Source: Chitinophaga sancti
GTDB lineage: Bacteria > Bacteroidota > Bacteroidia > Chitinophagales > Chitinophagaceae
Direction of reading: 5' to 3'
Assembly (NCBI RefSeq): GCF_034424315.1
Contig: NZ_CP139972.1
Coordinates: 6,138,001-6,202,000 of the forward strand
DNA length: 64,000 nucleotides
Part shown: in pieces, positions 1 to 9,978 of the stretch
Layout of the letters: every line of letters begins with the position of its first letter
Position numbering within the stretch: the stretch's first letter is position 1
Made by a program: the position numbers and the translations under genes
The notes under the pieces: model-generated
The model's input: the letters and a program-made list of their open reading frames with translations, nothing else
Told to the model about the DNA's origin: nothing
The model's database searches: none

Positions 1-1419
1 CTCTGCGGACAAGCTGAAGCCCTCGCTGCGCTTGATGCAGCCGTACTTGCGTACAACGATGGCCGTGGAGAATGGCCTACCATGCCTGTCTCCGAAAGAA
101 TTGCCTGCATGGATAAGTTCACAGGCAAAATGATAGCTAAGAAAGACGAGATTGTAAAACTGATCATGTGGGAAATCGGGAAATCCTATACAGATTCTGT
201 AAAGGAATTTGACCGTACCATCGAGTACATCAATGCCACTATCGATGCATTGAAAGACCTTGACCGCAATTCCAGCCGTTTTGAAATCGAACAGGGCATT
301 ATCGGGCAGATCCGCCGCTCACCATTAGGTGTTGTATTGTGTATGGGGCCATTCAACTACCCGCTGAATGAAACCTTTACTACCCTGATCCCCGCGCTCA
401 TTATGGGTAATACCATGCTGTTCAAACCACCAAAGCATGGTACCTTATTGCACTATCCGCTGCTGGAAGCTTTTGCAAGCTGTTTCCCCAAAGGCGTAGT
501 TAACACGATTTATGGCCGTGGAAACGTGATCATTGCCCCACTCATGGAATCCGGCAAGATCAACGTACTCACCCTGATCGGTAGCAGCAAGGTAGCGAAT
601 CAGCTGAAAAAGATGCACCCCAAGGTAAACCGCCTGCGTGCTATTCTTGGACTGGATGCAAAGAATGCGGCTATTATCACAGAAAAGGCCGATTTAGACC
701 TCGCTGTAAAAGAATGTGTATTGGGCTCACTGTCCTTCAATGGGCAGCGCTGTACGGCTATAAAGATCATTTATGTGCATAAAAAGGTAGCCGATGCGTT
801 CATTGAAAAATTCAGCGCTGCAGTTGGCAAACTTAAAATCGGTATGCCATGGGAGAAGGATGTTTTCCTCACACCACTGCCAGAGCCACAAAAGCCGGCT
901 TACCTGCAGGAATGTATAGCTGATGCACTTGCAAATGGTGCAAAGGTGATGAATGAAAACGGAGGTACTGCATTCGAATCTTTTGTATATCCGGCAGTGT
1001 TATACCCGGTGAATGATAAAATGAAACTGTACAGGGAGGAACAATTCGGACCTGTCATCCCGGTCCTTCCATTTGACGATATCGAAACACCGATCGATTA
1101 CCTGATCCAGTCAGATCACGGGCAGCAGGTAAGTCTGTTCAGCAATGATCCGAACGAACTGGCTTCGCTGATAGATCCGCTGGTCAACCAGGTAAGCAGG
1201 GTAAATCTGAACTGCCAGTGTCAGCGTGGCCCTGATATTTTCCCATTCACAGGTAGAAAGGATTCTGCAGAGGGTACGTTAAGTGTTCCTGATGCTTTGC
1301 GTGCATTCTCTATTCGTACAATGGTGGCTACAAAACAGACGGAAGAGAACAAAAATCTCCTGAATGAGATCGTAAGTGAGCAGAGTTCAAACTTTTTGTC
1401 AACAAAATATATCTTTTAA
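1..1419 (+). CDS. gapN: NADP-dependent glyceraldehyde-3-phosphate dehydrogenase (GapN-type aldehyde dehydrogenase), 5' end missing
   Basis: The reading frame is open from the first base, so this is the C-terminal 472 residues of a longer gene; the ATG at 82 is internal. It belongs to the aldehyde dehydrogenase superfamily. The FNGQRCTA segment near nt 735-760 holds the catalytic cysteine, and [21 protein letters not shown] and [10 protein letters not shown] match cofactor-binding and core motifs. GapN oxidises glyceraldehyde-3-phosphate to 3-phosphoglycerate with NADP+, bypassing the phosphorylating step of glycolysis and producing NADPH in the cytoplasm. The GapN assignment rests on overall resemblance; another aldehyde dehydrogenase subfamily is possible. 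The gene ends about 125 bp before an insertion sequence and is not broken by it. Confidence 0.85.
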   Translation, partial: LCGQAEALAALDAAVLAYNDGRGEWPTMPVSERIACMDKFTGKMIAKKDEIVKLIMWEIGKSYTDSVKEFDRTIEYINATIDALKDLDRNSSRFEIEQGIIGQIRRSPLGVVLCMGPFNYPLNETFTTLIPALIMGNTMLFKPPKHGTLLHYPLLEAFASCFPKGVVNTIYGRGNVIIAPLMESGKINVLTLIGSSKVANQLKKMHPKVNRLRAILGLDAKNAAIITEKADLDLAVKECVLGSLSFNGQRCTAIKIIYVHKKVADAFIEKFSAAVGKLKIGMPWEKDVFLTPLPEPQKPAYLQECIADALANGAKVMNENGGTAFESFVYPAVLYPVNDKMKLYREEQFGPVIPVLPFDDIETPIDYLIQSDHGQQVSLFSNDPNELASLIDPLVNQVSRVNLNCQCQRGPDIFPFTGRKDSAEGTLSVPDALRAFSIRTMVATKQTEENKNLLNEIVSEQSSNFLSTKYIF

Positions 1420-1545
1420 ACAAGATGCTATCACTGCTTGTTTGTGAGTTAGATTCCTATTTGTAAGGTTATTAACTATATGATAAAAACTTAATGTATT
1501 GATGCTGTCTAAACTTTTTGATAAAAAAGTGAGTATAAACTAAAT

Positions 1546-3267
1546 AGGGTCTGCTGATATAGTAATAAAACATTGTTAATCAATATGATGTGGCTTGTTT
1601 TTTGCTGTAGAAGTGTTTGTATATTGAAAGATTCATCTTCAAAATCATGCAGCAATGATACGTTACACTCCTGCAAAACAGTTAACCTTAGAAGGATTTT
1701 CAACTCCTTTTTCGCAGCAATTATCCACTACAAACCGATGGGTTATACTAGCTGCAAAGATTCCGTGGGACAAACTGGCGGACGTGTATTATAAAAAAAT
1801 GCGGGCAGATTTCGGTGCTCCAACATTGAGTGCCCGGATGGTAATAGGTGCAGTGATCATCAAACATATACTTAACATAGATGATCGGGAGGTAGTAGAG
1901 CAGATCACGGAAAATATATATCTGCAATATTTTGTAGGCTTAAGCAGTTTTCAACAGGAGGCTCCCTTTGATGCATCATTGATGGTCAGTATTAGAAAAA
2001 GATTAGGCATAGATGTGATGTCCAGATTGAATGAGATTATTTTGCAGGAAGCCGGACTAATCAAAGCGAATGAAGAGAAAACAGCGGATACCCGCAGTGA
2101 GGATGATCAGGATGGGAATGGTGGAAAGAGTAATAACAATGTCTTGAATGAGCATACAGAGAGCGTAAAAGGAAAGTCATCTGATGGGCTATCAGGAACA
2201 GTCATGTTAGATGCGACAGTGTCAGAGCAACAGATCGAATATCCAACAGATATCAAATTATTAAATGAGGGTCGCCGTCAATTGGAAAGGATGATAGAGC
2301 GGGGATGTCAGGTAGCAGAACTGGTGATGCCGCGCATGTATCGGAGAATAGCGAGGAAGCAATATTTGAACATTGCCAAAAAAAAGAACAAAAGCAAACG
2401 AGATATACGCAGAGGTATCCGACAGCAATTACAATATGTTAAACGAGATTTAAAGTACATCAACTGGCTGATAGAATCAGAAGCTAATTTCAAGGGGGTG
2501 CTGAAAATGAAAGACTGGAGGTTAATACGGGTGATCCAGGAAATGTATCGTCAGCAGGCAGAGATGTATAAGAATAGAGAGCATAAAATATCGGATCGGA
2601 TTGTAAGTATCTATCAACCGCATGTACGTCCAATACCGAGAGGTAAAGACCGTGTATCAACTGAGTTTGGCAGCAAACAACTGGTGATGTTGAAAGATGG
2701 CTACACCCATATAGAAAAACTGAGCTGGGATAATTACAATGAAGGTTCATTGTTGACCGAAAGCCTTGAAACATATAAACGCTTGTTTGGGTGCTATCCA
2801 GAGCGTGTATTGGGAGATCAGTTGTTCGGCACACGTGAAAACAGACGATTCATGAGTGGAAAAGGGATCCGTTATGTGGGCAAGCCATTGGGTCGGCCCT
2901 CATCAAATAGTAAGGAGCAAAAGCGATTATTGCAAAAGGAGATGCCGGAACGAAATGCGATCGAAGGGAAGTTTGGACAGGGGAAAAATGCATATGGACT
3001 GGGCAAAATCAAGGCCCGCCTCAAGGATACAGCTGAGAGTTGGGTGATGTCTATATACTTTGTTATGAATCTGCTTAAACTGGCAGCAGGTTCTTTGTTG
3101 TCAGTACTGCAGATCTATTACTGGCTGGTAAAGGAGGGCTATTTGACCACAATGGGGAATAGATCCGATACACAATTTATATCCCGGTATCTGAGACATT
3201 AAGAAGGGTAAATCGATTCGGTGTAAAAATGAAAAATAACAGATCGGGAACTTATTCAGCAGACCCT
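1546..3267 (+). mobile_element. Complete IS5-type insertion sequence
   Basis: A perfect 12-bp terminal inverted repeat, AGGGTCTGCTGA at 1546-1557 and its complement at 3256-3267, brackets a single transposase gene. AAAT lies directly outside both ends (1542-1545 and 3268-3271), a possible 4-bp target duplication. The element is about 1.72 kb and sits between gapN and the small gene downstream of clpX, so it appears not to interrupt a gene. The family name is inferred from the transposase type. Confidence 0.85.
1655..3202 (+). CDS. IS5-type DDE transposase (DUF772 N-terminal domain)
   Basis: This 515-residue protein moves the surrounding insertion sequence. The N-terminal 120 residues (ARMVIGAVIIKH, YLQYFVGLSSFQ) match the DUF772 domain common to IS5/IS1182-type transposases. 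Candidate acidic catalytic positions are the D in MLDATVSEQQ, the D in GDQLFGTRENR and the E in RNAIEGKFGQGKN, which fit a DDE triad. A low-complexity insert rich in D, G, N and K occupies about residues 140-175, and a basic stretch follows near residues 228-255. The frame is intact, so the element may still be active. The exact IS group needs a database comparison. Confidence 0.85.
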   Translation: MIRYTPAKQLTLEGFSTPFSQQLSTTNRWVILAAKIPWDKLADVYYKKMRADFGAPTLSARMVIGAVIIKHILNIDDREVVEQITENIYLQYFVGLSSFQQEAPFDASLMVSIRKRLGIDVMSRLNEIILQEAGLIKANEEKTADTRSEDDQDGNGGKSNNNVLNEHTESVKGKSSDGLSGTVMLDATVSEQQIEYPTDIKLLNEGRRQLERMIERGCQVAELVMPRMYRRIARKQYLNIAKKKNKSKRDIRRGIRQQLQYVKRDLKYINWLIESEANFKGVLKMKDWRLIRVIQEMYRQQAEMYKNREHKISDRIVSIYQPHVRPIPRGKDRVSTEFGSKQLVMLKDGYTHIEKLSWDNYNEGSLLTESLETYKRLFGCYPERVLGDQLFGTRENRRFMSGKGIRYVGKPLGRPSSNSKEQKRLLQKEMPERNAIEGKFGQGKNAYGLGKIKARLKDTAESWVMSIYFVMNLLKLAAGSLLSVLQIYYWLVKEGYLTTMGNRSDTQFISRYLRH

Positions 3268-3390
3268 AAATAAGGTGCTGGATTTTTGAATTAAGAACGT
3301 TAAATTTGGGTTAATTCATCACTCTTTACCAATTTATCAACCTCCTACAAAAAGAAAAGACAATCGAAACAACTTTTACGCAACCAAAGG

Positions 3391-3424
3391 AAAAAGGCAT
3401 CCTCTCTGAGGATGCCTTTTTTAT
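3391..3424. terminator. Bidirectional rho-independent terminator
   Basis: AAAAAGGCATCCTC and its complement flank a 3-nt loop, giving a 14-bp stem with A-rich and T-rich flanks on either side. It lies just downstream of the small leftward gene ending at 3443, which it would terminate. Confidence 0.85.
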
Positions 3425-3442
3425 TGTGCCAATGTCATGTGC

Positions 3443-3646
3443 TTAGTGTTCCAGGAAGTCGTTTTCTTTTTCTTCTTTACCAGCAGCTTCGGCTTTCTTT
3501 TCAATGTCGTTAAACCATTTTTCAACAGTACCTGCCAGGAATACGGGCACCTTACCACCTACATACTCTTTCAGTATCTCAAAGGTCTTAATAGCCTGTT
3601 CATTGGTAAGACCGGCTCTTTCTTTCAGTTCTTTTAAGAGGTCCAT
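3443..3646 (-). CDS. Small conserved-looking protein of unknown function (67 residues)
   Basis: The start at 3646 (MDLLKELKER) is preferred over an upstream start because the extra residues would overlap a terminator hairpin. The protein is helical and charged: KELKERAGLTNEQAIKTFEIL suggests a short helix-turn-helix-like N-terminal part, followed by a GG turn and a lysine/glutamate-rich tail ending DFLEH. I do not recognise a named family. It lies downstream of clpX with a terminator on each side, so it is probably transcribed alone. Confidence 0.7.
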   Translation of the reverse strand: MDLLKELKERAGLTNEQAIKTFEILKEYVGGKVPVFLAGTVEKWFNDIEKKAEAAGKEEKENDFLEH

Positions 3647-3671
3647 ATTAATTATTTGAATTAAAGATAAC

Positions 3672-3704
3672 AAAAAAGGCGAACGATCATCGTCCGCCCT
3701 TTTT
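3672..3704 (-). terminator. Rho-independent terminator of clpX
   Basis: AAAAAGGCGAACGA and CGTCCGCCCTTTTT form a stem with one mismatch around a short TCAT loop. It lies 20 bp beyond the clpX stop codon and the A-run at its left gives a U-tract on the leftward transcript. Confidence 0.8.
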
Positions 3705-3723
3705 AAAAAATATCAATTAAAAC

Positions 3724-4959
3724 TTAGGCAACTTTCAGCTGCACCAGTGTTGATTTATCCAGTTTTTCTTCTGCATAAGCTCTTGTCAGCACAAAAGAAC
3801 TTTCATTGGAAGAAGGCAGGTTGAACATCGCATCGCTCAGTACTACTTCGCAGATAGAACGAAGACCACGTGCACCTAATTTGTACTCCATCGCCTTTTC
3901 TACGATATAATCTACTGCATCATCTTCTATTGTCAGATCAATACCTTCTACCTTGAACAGTTTCTTGTATTGTTTTATCAGGGCATTCTTAGGCTCTGTC
4001 AGGATCGCTTTCAGCGCTTCATTATCCAGAGAGTTCAGGTAAGTTACCACTGGCAGACGACCGAGCAATTCAGGAATCAGACCGAATGCTTTTAAGTCCT
4101 GTGAGTTGATGTAACGGAGTATATGTTTCTTGTTCTCTTCTTCTCTTTCTTTGTTCACTGTGAAACCTATAGAATGCGTCTGTACTCTGCGGCTGATGAT
4201 CTTATCAACTCCGTCGAACGCACCACCGCAAATAAACAGGATATTCTGGGTATTCACTTTGATCAGTTTCTGCTCAGGGTGCTTACGACCACCTTGTGGG
4301 GGTACTAAAGCTTCGGTACCTTCCAGCAGTTTCAGCAGCCCTTGCTGCACACCTTCACCACTCACATCGCGGGTGATGGAAGGGTTATCGCTCTTACGGG
4401 CAATTTTATCGATCTCGTCAATATATACGATACCTCTTTCAGCAGCTTCTACATCGTAGTTACATACCTGCAGCAGGCGTGTAAGAATGCTTTCCACATC
4501 TTCACCTACGTAGCCGGCTTCAGTAAACACTGTAGCATCTACGATCGTGAACGGAACATTCAGCAGGCGGGCAATAGATTTAGCCAGCAGGGTTTTACCC
4601 GTACCGGTTTCACCTACCATGATGATATTGGATTTCTCGATTTCCACATCGTCGTCACCAACCTGTTGATTCAGTCTCTTGTAGTGGTTATAAACAGCTA
4701 CTGCCAGTATTTTTTTTGCATCATCCTGTCCGATCACATACTCATCCAGGAATTTTTTGATCTCCTGGGGCTTAGCCACTTTCGGAACGAAGTGGGAAGG
4801 GGCTTTTTTACCCTGCTGTTGAAACAATTCCTGTTCTATGATCTCTTGCGCGTTGGCCACACAGTTCTCACAAATATGGCCATCTGCACCAGCTATCAAT
4901 ATCTGCACTTCATCCTTCGAACGATTACAGAATGAACAACGTATTTTGGACTCTTTCAT
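3724..4959 (-). CDS. clpX: ATP-dependent Clp protease ATP-binding subunit ClpX
   Basis: ClpX is the AAA+ unfoldase that recognises tagged substrates and threads them into ClpP. At 411 residues it has the normal length. An N-terminal C4 zinc finger uses Cys8, Cys11, Cys30 and Cys33. Walker A is GETGTGKT at 116-123, the pore loop is in GYVGEDVE, Walker B is VYIDEIDK, the RKH substrate-contact motif is in GGRKHPEQ, and the IGF loop that docks on ClpP is in THSIGFTV. It lies 130 bp downstream of clpP on the same strand, after tig, giving the common order tig-clpP-clpX. No key residue is missing. Confidence 0.97.
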   Translation of the reverse strand: MKESKIRCSFCNRSKDEVQILIAGADGHICENCVANAQEIIEQELFQQQGKKAPSHFVPKVAKPQEIKKFLDEYVIGQDDAKKILAVAVYNHYKRLNQQVGDDDVEIEKSNIIMVGETGTGKTLLAKSIARLLNVPFTIVDATVFTEAGYVGEDVESILTRLLQVCNYDVEAAERGIVYIDEIDKIARKSDNPSITRDVSGEGVQQGLLKLLEGTEALVPPQGGRKHPEQKLIKVNTQNILFICGGAFDGVDKIISRRVQTHSIGFTVNKEREEENKKHILRYINSQDLKAFGLIPELLGRLPVVTYLNSLDNEALKAILTEPKNALIKQYKKLFKVEGIDLTIEDDAVDYIVEKAMEYKLGARGLRSICEVVLSDAMFNLPSSNESSFVLTRAYAEEKLDKSTLVQLKVA

Positions 4960-5028
4960 AGCTTACAAAGGTACAAATTAAAGGGGGAAAGGGTATCATT
5001 TAAAAAGAAAAGCAAAAGTTAAAAAGAA

Positions 5029-5052
5029 AAACCGGTTGGGATGACACGGTTT
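5029..5052 (-). terminator. Possible weak terminator between clpP and clpX
   Basis: AAACCG and CGGTTT form a 6-bp stem with a 12-nt loop, followed on the leftward strand by a T-rich run. The stem is short, so partial read-through into clpX is likely if it works at all. Confidence 0.35.
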
Positions 5053-5091
5053 CTCTTTCTAAATTTTGCTTCTTATAGAAATTAAAACTAA

Positions 5092-5802
5092 TTACTGAGG
5101 TGTAGTACCGTCGATCACTTGTTGTTTTCTAGGGTTCCTGGTGAGTACGTCATCGATGATACCGTATTCTTTTGCTTCATCGGCAGTCATCCAGTAGTCA
5201 CGATCAGAATCCTTTTCAACTTTCTTTACAGGCTGACCACAATGTCCGGCAATGATTTCGTTCAGCTCTTTTTTCAGCTTTACGAACTCGCGTGCAGTGA
5301 TTTCGATATCAGAGGTCTGTCCTTCTGCACCGCCATGAGGCTGGTGAATCATTACACGGGCGTGCTTCAGCGCAGTACGTTTGCCTTTGGTACCAGCCAC
5401 CAGCAGTACAGCGCCAAAAGAAGCTGCCATACCTGTACAGATTGTCGCTACATCTGGAGCGATGATCTGCATGGTGTCATAGATACCTAAACCAGCATAT
5501 ACGCTACCGCCGGGGCTGTTGATATACATCTGTATATCGCGGGTACGGTCAGTAGACTCAAGGAACAGCAACTGTGCTGTGATAATATTAGCTACATAGT
5601 CATTAACCGGATCGCCCATGAAGATGATGCGGTCCATCATCAAACGGGAAAACACGTCCATAATCGCCATGTTCATCGGGCGTTCCTCGATGATATTGGG
5701 AGTTAAGGCATTAATCTGATGACGGGTATAGCTATCTACTACCAGGCTACTGATCCCTCTATGCTGGACAGCATATTTCCTGAATTCGTTATTAATGTTC
5801 AT
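5092..5802 (-). CDS. clpP: ATP-dependent Clp protease proteolytic subunit ClpP
   Basis: ClpP is the serine peptidase that forms the double-heptamer chamber fed by ClpX. With the ATG at 5802 (MNINNEFRKY) it has 236 residues. The catalytic triad is visible: Ser128 in GMAASFGA, His153 in MIHQPHGG and Asp202 in SDRDYW. The substrate-binding turn is in NSPGGSVYAG. A TTG start 30 bp upstream is possible but less likely. The chosen start overlaps the end of tig by 11 bp, so translation of the two is probably coupled. The N-terminal extension before the conserved core is longer than in E. coli ClpP. Confidence 0.96.
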   Translation of the reverse strand: MNINNEFRKYAVQHRGISSLVVDSYTRHQINALTPNIIEERPMNMAIMDVFSRLMMDRIIFMGDPVNDYVANIITAQLLFLESTDRTRDIQMYINSPGGSVYAGLGIYDTMQIIAPDVATICTGMAASFGAVLLVAGTKGKRTALKHARVMIHQPHGGAEGQTSDIEITAREFVKLKKELNEIIAGHCGQPVKKVEKDSDRDYWMTADEAKEYGIIDDVLTRNPRKQQVIDGTTPQ

Positions 5803-7174
5803 GATGGTGATGTTTATTAGGTAATTTAGCAAATTCTTCGGCGCTTACTTCCTCTTCCTTCACAGTTACCTTTTGTTCTGCCCAATCAAACAGTTTTTGA
5901 GTCACCATCTCACGATAAGTCTGATCTACGAATTTTTCATCCTGCAGCAGGCGCTCCAGGTAGCTATCCAGCCATTCTGCACCATCTGCAGCAGCTGCAC
6001 CACCAAAATAGCCCATTACTTTCTGTTTGGCGCTTTCCTTCAGTTCATCAAAGGATACGTCCAGTTTATTTTCGCGGATCAGTTTGTCGCTGATCAAAGT
6101 CCAGCGCAACTGATGATCAAATCCAGGATATTCTTTTTCGGCTTCTTCAGCAGTCTTTGGCTTTTCGCCACCCTGCTGCAGCCAGCGTTTCAGAAAATCT
6201 TTGGGCAGTTCAATAGGCGTTTCGTGTACCAGCACCTCGAACAGTTCGTTGTGCAGGTGGTTACGACTCTCGGAATCCCAGTACTTTTCTATTTCAGATT
6301 TCAGTTTCTCACGGAAGGCTTCTTCAGTGGTCACTTCATCTTTAGGGAATACTTCTTTGAAGAATTCTTCATTCAGTTCCCTTTTTACAATTACTTCTAC
6401 TTTCTCAATAGTCAGTTTGAAGTAACGTTGTGCATCTGCATCGTTATGACCATGGAAACCCAGGTCATGCAGAATGTCATGCAAAGCAGCTGCTTCAAAT
6501 GAAGTAGCCAGGAAGAATACGATGCTATCGCCCTTTCCTTTACCCTTCAGTTGTTCCTGAATAGGAGCAGAGAACTGCTTTAACTTAATGGCATTGTCTT
6601 TCTGAATACCACCTTCCAGTACATTACCTGCCTCATCGCTCTCTTCGAACTTAACAGTCAGGAAATCATTCTCGGAAGATACTTTTTCAGTTTCTTCATT
6701 CTTACCGCCTTTTTCGAGCAGGTTGTCAACTTCTTTGTCCAGCATTTCGCTGGTCACCTTAATCTTGTAACGGCTCAGGGTAGTTTTACCTTCCTGCAGC
6801 GGAGTAACCTCAAAAGCAGGTTTCAGGCCAATTTCAAAATCGAAGTTATATTCGGTAGGATTGTTATGATCAAAATTTTTGGCTTCTTTCTCCAGCGACA
6901 GCGGTTGAGCGAAGATCTCAACTTTCTCATTCTGCAGGTAGCCTGTGAGTTCCTTTTCTACAGTTTTCAGAACTTCATCCGCGAAAATGGCCTGACCGTG
7001 CATTTTTTTCACCATTCCTGCTGGCACCATTCCTTTACGGAAGCCTGGTATATTGGCGGTTTTGCTGAGCTGCTTTACTGCTTTGTCATAATTGGGAAGA
7101 TAATCTTCCTGGCTCACTTTCACAGTGATCTTATCATTCAATAAACCGATGTTTTCTCTGGTAACGGTTGCCAT
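5792..7174 (-). CDS. tig: Trigger factor, ribosome-associated chaperone and prolyl isomerase
   Basis: Trigger factor binds nascent chains at the ribosome exit tunnel. The start at 7174 (MATVTRENIG) gives 460 residues; an upstream in-frame extension lacks family resemblance. The ribosome-docking signature GFRKGMVP lies in the N-terminal domain. The middle, which should hold the FKBP-like isomerase domain, is divergent, as is common in Bacteroidota. The C-terminal half is helical and charged and ends in a histidine-rich tail. The gene overlaps clpP and heads the tig-clpP-clpX series, linking folding of new proteins with their degradation. Confidence 0.93.
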   Translation of the reverse strand: MATVTRENIGLLNDKITVKVSQEDYLPNYDKAVKQLSKTANIPGFRKGMVPAGMVKKMHGQAIFADEVLKTVEKELTGYLQNEKVEIFAQPLSLEKEAKNFDHNNPTEYNFDFEIGLKPAFEVTPLQEGKTTLSRYKIKVTSEMLDKEVDNLLEKGGKNEETEKVSSENDFLTVKFEESDEAGNVLEGGIQKDNAIKLKQFSAPIQEQLKGKGKGDSIVFFLATSFEAAALHDILHDLGFHGHNDADAQRYFKLTIEKVEVIVKRELNEEFFKEVFPKDEVTTEEAFREKLKSEIEKYWDSESRNHLHNELFEVLVHETPIELPKDFLKRWLQQGGEKPKTAEEAEKEYPGFDHQLRWTLISDKLIRENKLDVSFDELKESAKQKVMGYFGGAAAADGAEWLDSYLERLLQDEKFVDQTYREMVTQKLFDWAEQKVTVKEEEVSAEEFAKLPNKHHHHEH

Positions 7175-7233
7175 AATTAATTTTAATAAATGTTCTTGTA
7201 TGAAGCAATAATAATTCCTGAATTGAAAGTTCT

Positions 7234-7306
7234 GCCATGAAGTCACGAAGGCACGAAGGAATGGCAGCTATGTGGGAGTTACTTAGTGACTTAGTGCCTT
7301 AATGGC
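7234..7306. repeat. Imperfect inverted repeat built of 8-bp units
   Basis: The left arm GCCATGAAGTCACGAAGG (from 7234) and the right arm ending at 7306 match at 20 of 25 positions in inverted orientation, with a mismatch at every fourth base. Both arms are built from repeated AAGNCACN units. It lies upstream of tig. It could be a member of an intergenic repeat family, but a genome-wide search would be needed. Confidence 0.5.
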
Positions 7307-7347
7307 AATATTTTTTATAAGCTGTATGCCGAAATGTATAAAAAAAG

Positions 7348-7429
7348 TGCGGGTGGAGGGACTCGAACCCCCATGCCGTGAAGCACCAGATCCTAAGTCT
7401 GGCGTGTCTACCAATTTCACCACACCCGC
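7348..7429 (-). tRNA. tRNA-Leu (anticodon UAG)
   Basis: Read leftward, a 7-bp acceptor stem GCGGGTG/CACCCGC closes an 82-nt cloverleaf with discriminator A. The anticodon stem CCAGA/TCTGG holds the loop CTTAGGA, giving anticodon TAG. A long variable arm follows, as expected for leucine, and the T-loop is GGTTCGAGTCC. CCA is not encoded. Confidence 0.95.
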
Positions 7430-7530
7430 ATACACTAAACGTGTTAAGAACTACTTCCCCCTGCCTTGACATGCTGGGGAAAGGACGGCAAAGGTATTGT
7501 TTTTTATGAATTTAAAAAAAATGTCTGCAC

Positions 7531-8715
7531 TTAAATAAATGCCTTTTTGTCTGTCGCCGGCCTGAACATATAAAATAAAGCCACATTTACCAGTACAATC
7601 ACCGTACAGCCCGCACATACCACCGGCCACTGCCCATGGTTCCAGAGCCATAAACCCATAGCCGAACCCCCTGCACCACCTATAAAAGTAGTCGTCATAT
7701 ACACCGTATTAAAACGATTCCTGGCCTCCGGTTTCAATGAATATATAATTGTCTGGTTAGTCACCATGATTGATTGATGACCTACATCCAGCAAAACAAT
7801 ACCGACCAGTAATAAAATAATACCACTGCCGGTAAAATAGAAAGTTCCGAAACTCAGCAATTCCAGCACCAGCCCTATAATGATGTTCTTTCCCGGATCC
7901 CTGCCATCACTCAGTTTACCTACCAGCGGCGCCGCCAATGCCCCAGCTGCCCCCGCTATGCCAAACATACCTATCTGCGCCGAAGTATACTTAAAAGGAG
8001 CATCGGAAAGGAATAATACCATCGTCACCCAGAAAGCACTTAACACCGCAAATGACAGGGCATTCATGATCGATGCCTCCCGCAGCCGGGGATGAGTACG
8101 GGCATAATGTGCCACCGTACGCATCAGCTCTCCGTAATTACTCTTCAGCGTCGGCTGACTGTCCGGAAACCTGAAATACATCAATACCATCAGCACTGCA
8201 CAGATCCCTGCCGCGATATAATACATCTCCCGCCAGCCAGACAAAGCCCCCACCATACCACTTACAGAGCGGGATGCCAGGATGCCTACCAGCAATCCAC
8301 CCATGATAGCACCTATTATACTACCCCGTTTGTGATCCGGAGCCAGGTGCGCCGCCAGGGGTAATATTAACTGCGGCACCACAGAGGATATACCAATCAG
8401 CAAACTCGCCGCCTGCAAAACAAAGAAGTTCTGCGCGGTAGCCGCGAGCAATAATGAGCCAATCGCCACCAGGGTGGTGACCAGGATCTGTTTCTTACGT
8501 TCAAGGATATCTCCCAGGGGCACCAGGAGTAATAAACCCAATGCATACCCGATCTGGGTGAGGTAAGTGACGCGCCCGGCAGCGCTTTCTTTTAGCCCCC
8601 ATTCTTTGGAGATCAAAACGATCAGGGGTTGGCAATAATATATATTAGCGACGATCAATCCGGTGCAGGCCGCCATAAACGCGGTATCTGCTTTTCCAAG
8701 GTGCTTTTGTTTCAT
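7531..8715 (-). CDS. MFS transporter, probable drug or metabolite exporter
   Basis: This 394-residue protein shows about twelve hydrophobic segments, typical of the major facilitator superfamily. The loop after the second segment reads GDILERKK, which matches the conserved MFS loop motif. The N-terminus (ANIYYCQPLIVLISKEWGL) resembles AraJ/EmrD-like exporters. The substrate cannot be read from the sequence. It is transcribed leftward, 65 bp downstream of the M20 amidohydrolase gene, and may share a transcript with it, possibly to export or take up the same compound class. Confidence 0.85.
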   Translation of the reverse strand: MKQKHLGKADTAFMAACTGLIVANIYYCQPLIVLISKEWGLKESAAGRVTYLTQIGYALGLLLLVPLGDILERKKQILVTTLVAIGSLLLAATAQNFFVLQAASLLIGISSVVPQLILPLAAHLAPDHKRGSIIGAIMGGLLVGILASRSVSGMVGALSGWREMYYIAAGICAVLMVLMYFRFPDSQPTLKSNYGELMRTVAHYARTHPRLREASIMNALSFAVLSAFWVTMVLFLSDAPFKYTSAQIGMFGIAGAAGALAAPLVGKLSDGRDPGKNIIIGLVLELLSFGTFYFTGSGIILLLVGIVLLDVGHQSIMVTNQTIIYSLKPEARNRFNTVYMTTTFIGGAGGSAMGLWLWNHGQWPVVCAGCTVIVLVNVALFYMFRPATDKKAFI

Positions 8716-8780
8716 GACGGCCGCAAAATTAGTTATACTGATTCAACACTCAATTGCCTCATCATTCAAATAGACAAGAA

Positions 8781-9953
8781 TTACCTGTAATTATTCAATA
8801 ATCCTACCGCCCCAGTAGCGAGGAACTGAGCGCCATATGCAATGGCTCCTTCGTTGAAGATCACCTTAGGATGATGGAGGTAATACCCTCCACCCGCAGG
8901 ATCCTGGGCGCCCAGCAGGTAAAACATAGCAGGCACCTTCCGGGAATAATGAGCAAAATCTTCTCCTGCCAGCAGGGGAACTACCTGTTTACTATTGCCC
9001 ACACCAAATACGGTGTCCAGGCTTTGTACCAGTTTATCATGTACTGTACTGTCATTCAGCACGCTGGGCAGATTATAGTAAAGGTCAAATTTGATCTTCG
9101 CATCAAAGGCGCCCATCAGGCCATCAATGATCTTATTAAGCCTGCTGATGATGTCATTGTAGGTATCCAGGTCCAGTGAGCGGATAGTACCTTCCAGCAC
9201 CACCCTGTCAGCAATTACATTGGGTGCGACCCCGCCATTGATTTTAGTAAATGACAGCACGGCGGTTTCTGTAGGAGCGGTATGCCTTGCCACGATCATT
9301 TGTGCGGACGTTACAAGCTGAGCAGCCACGGCTACTGCATCTACCCCCAACTGTGGTGCAGCACCTGCATGTGCGGCTTTGCCCAGTACTTCGATCGTAA
9401 AGAAACCGGTACATGCCAGTGCCGGACCGGTTGCATAAGTGATCTGACCCACCGGCAATGATGGATCTACATGCAGTCCGAGCGCTGCCTGTACATCGTC
9501 CAGGTATCCTTCTTCCACCAGCCTGTGTGCACCTGTTTTGCCTTCCGGATCGCCATTAGGTCCTTCTTCCGAAGGTTGGAAGAGGAACTTGACAGTGCCC
9601 TGAAAGTCTGTATTTTTTAAAAGTGCAGCAGCACCTATCAGCATAGTCGTATGCAGGTCATGACCACAGGAATGCATTTTGCCGGCCGTGGTGGAGGCAA
9701 AGGCCAGGCCTGTTTCTTCCTGCATAGGCAGGGCATCCATATCAGCACGGATAGCTACAACAGGTCCATCACCCTTACGCAGGGTGCCAATAACCCCTGT
9801 ACCACGGGCTGCCCCTGTAGTATAAGGTATGCCAAGCTTGTCAAGCTCCTGCTTTACCAGGTGAGATGTTTTTTCTTCCTGGTAACCCAGTTCAGGGTTG
9901 GCATGAATCTGTCTTCTGATCTGTATAAGTCTGGCTGATAATTGCTCGTCCAT
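8781..9953 (-). CDS. M20-family metal-dependent amidohydrolase (hippurate/N-acyl amino acid hydrolase type)
   Basis: This 390-residue cytoplasmic enzyme should cleave an acyl-amide bond from an N-acylated amino acid or similar substrate. Metal-binding motifs are ADMDALPMQE, MHSCGHDLHTTML and the SEEG segment, and a late histidine is in YLHHPKV. The dimerisation lid domain (GKAAHAGAAPQLGVDA) sits in the middle, as in the M20D group. The start at 9953 (MDEQLSARL) gives the full family length. The AraC regulator gene upstream is only 25 bp away on the same strand and may be co-transcribed. The specific substrate is unknown. Confidence 0.9.
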   Translation of the reverse strand: MDEQLSARLIQIRRQIHANPELGYQEEKTSHLVKQELDKLGIPYTTGAARGTGVIGTLRKGDGPVVAIRADMDALPMQEETGLAFASTTAGKMHSCGHDLHTTMLIGAAALLKNTDFQGTVKFLFQPSEEGPNGDPEGKTGAHRLVEEGYLDDVQAALGLHVDPSLPVGQITYATGPALACTGFFTIEVLGKAAHAGAAPQLGVDAVAVAAQLVTSAQMIVARHTAPTETAVLSFTKINGGVAPNVIADRVVLEGTIRSLDLDTYNDIISRLNKIIDGLMGAFDAKIKFDLYYNLPSVLNDSTVHDKLVQSLDTVFGVGNSKQVVPLLAGEDFAHYSRKVPAMFYLLGAQDPAGGGYYLHHPKVIFNEGAIAYGAQFLATGAVGLLNNYR

Positions 9954-9978
9954 TTATTCCACTTTTCTTGAGATCCTC

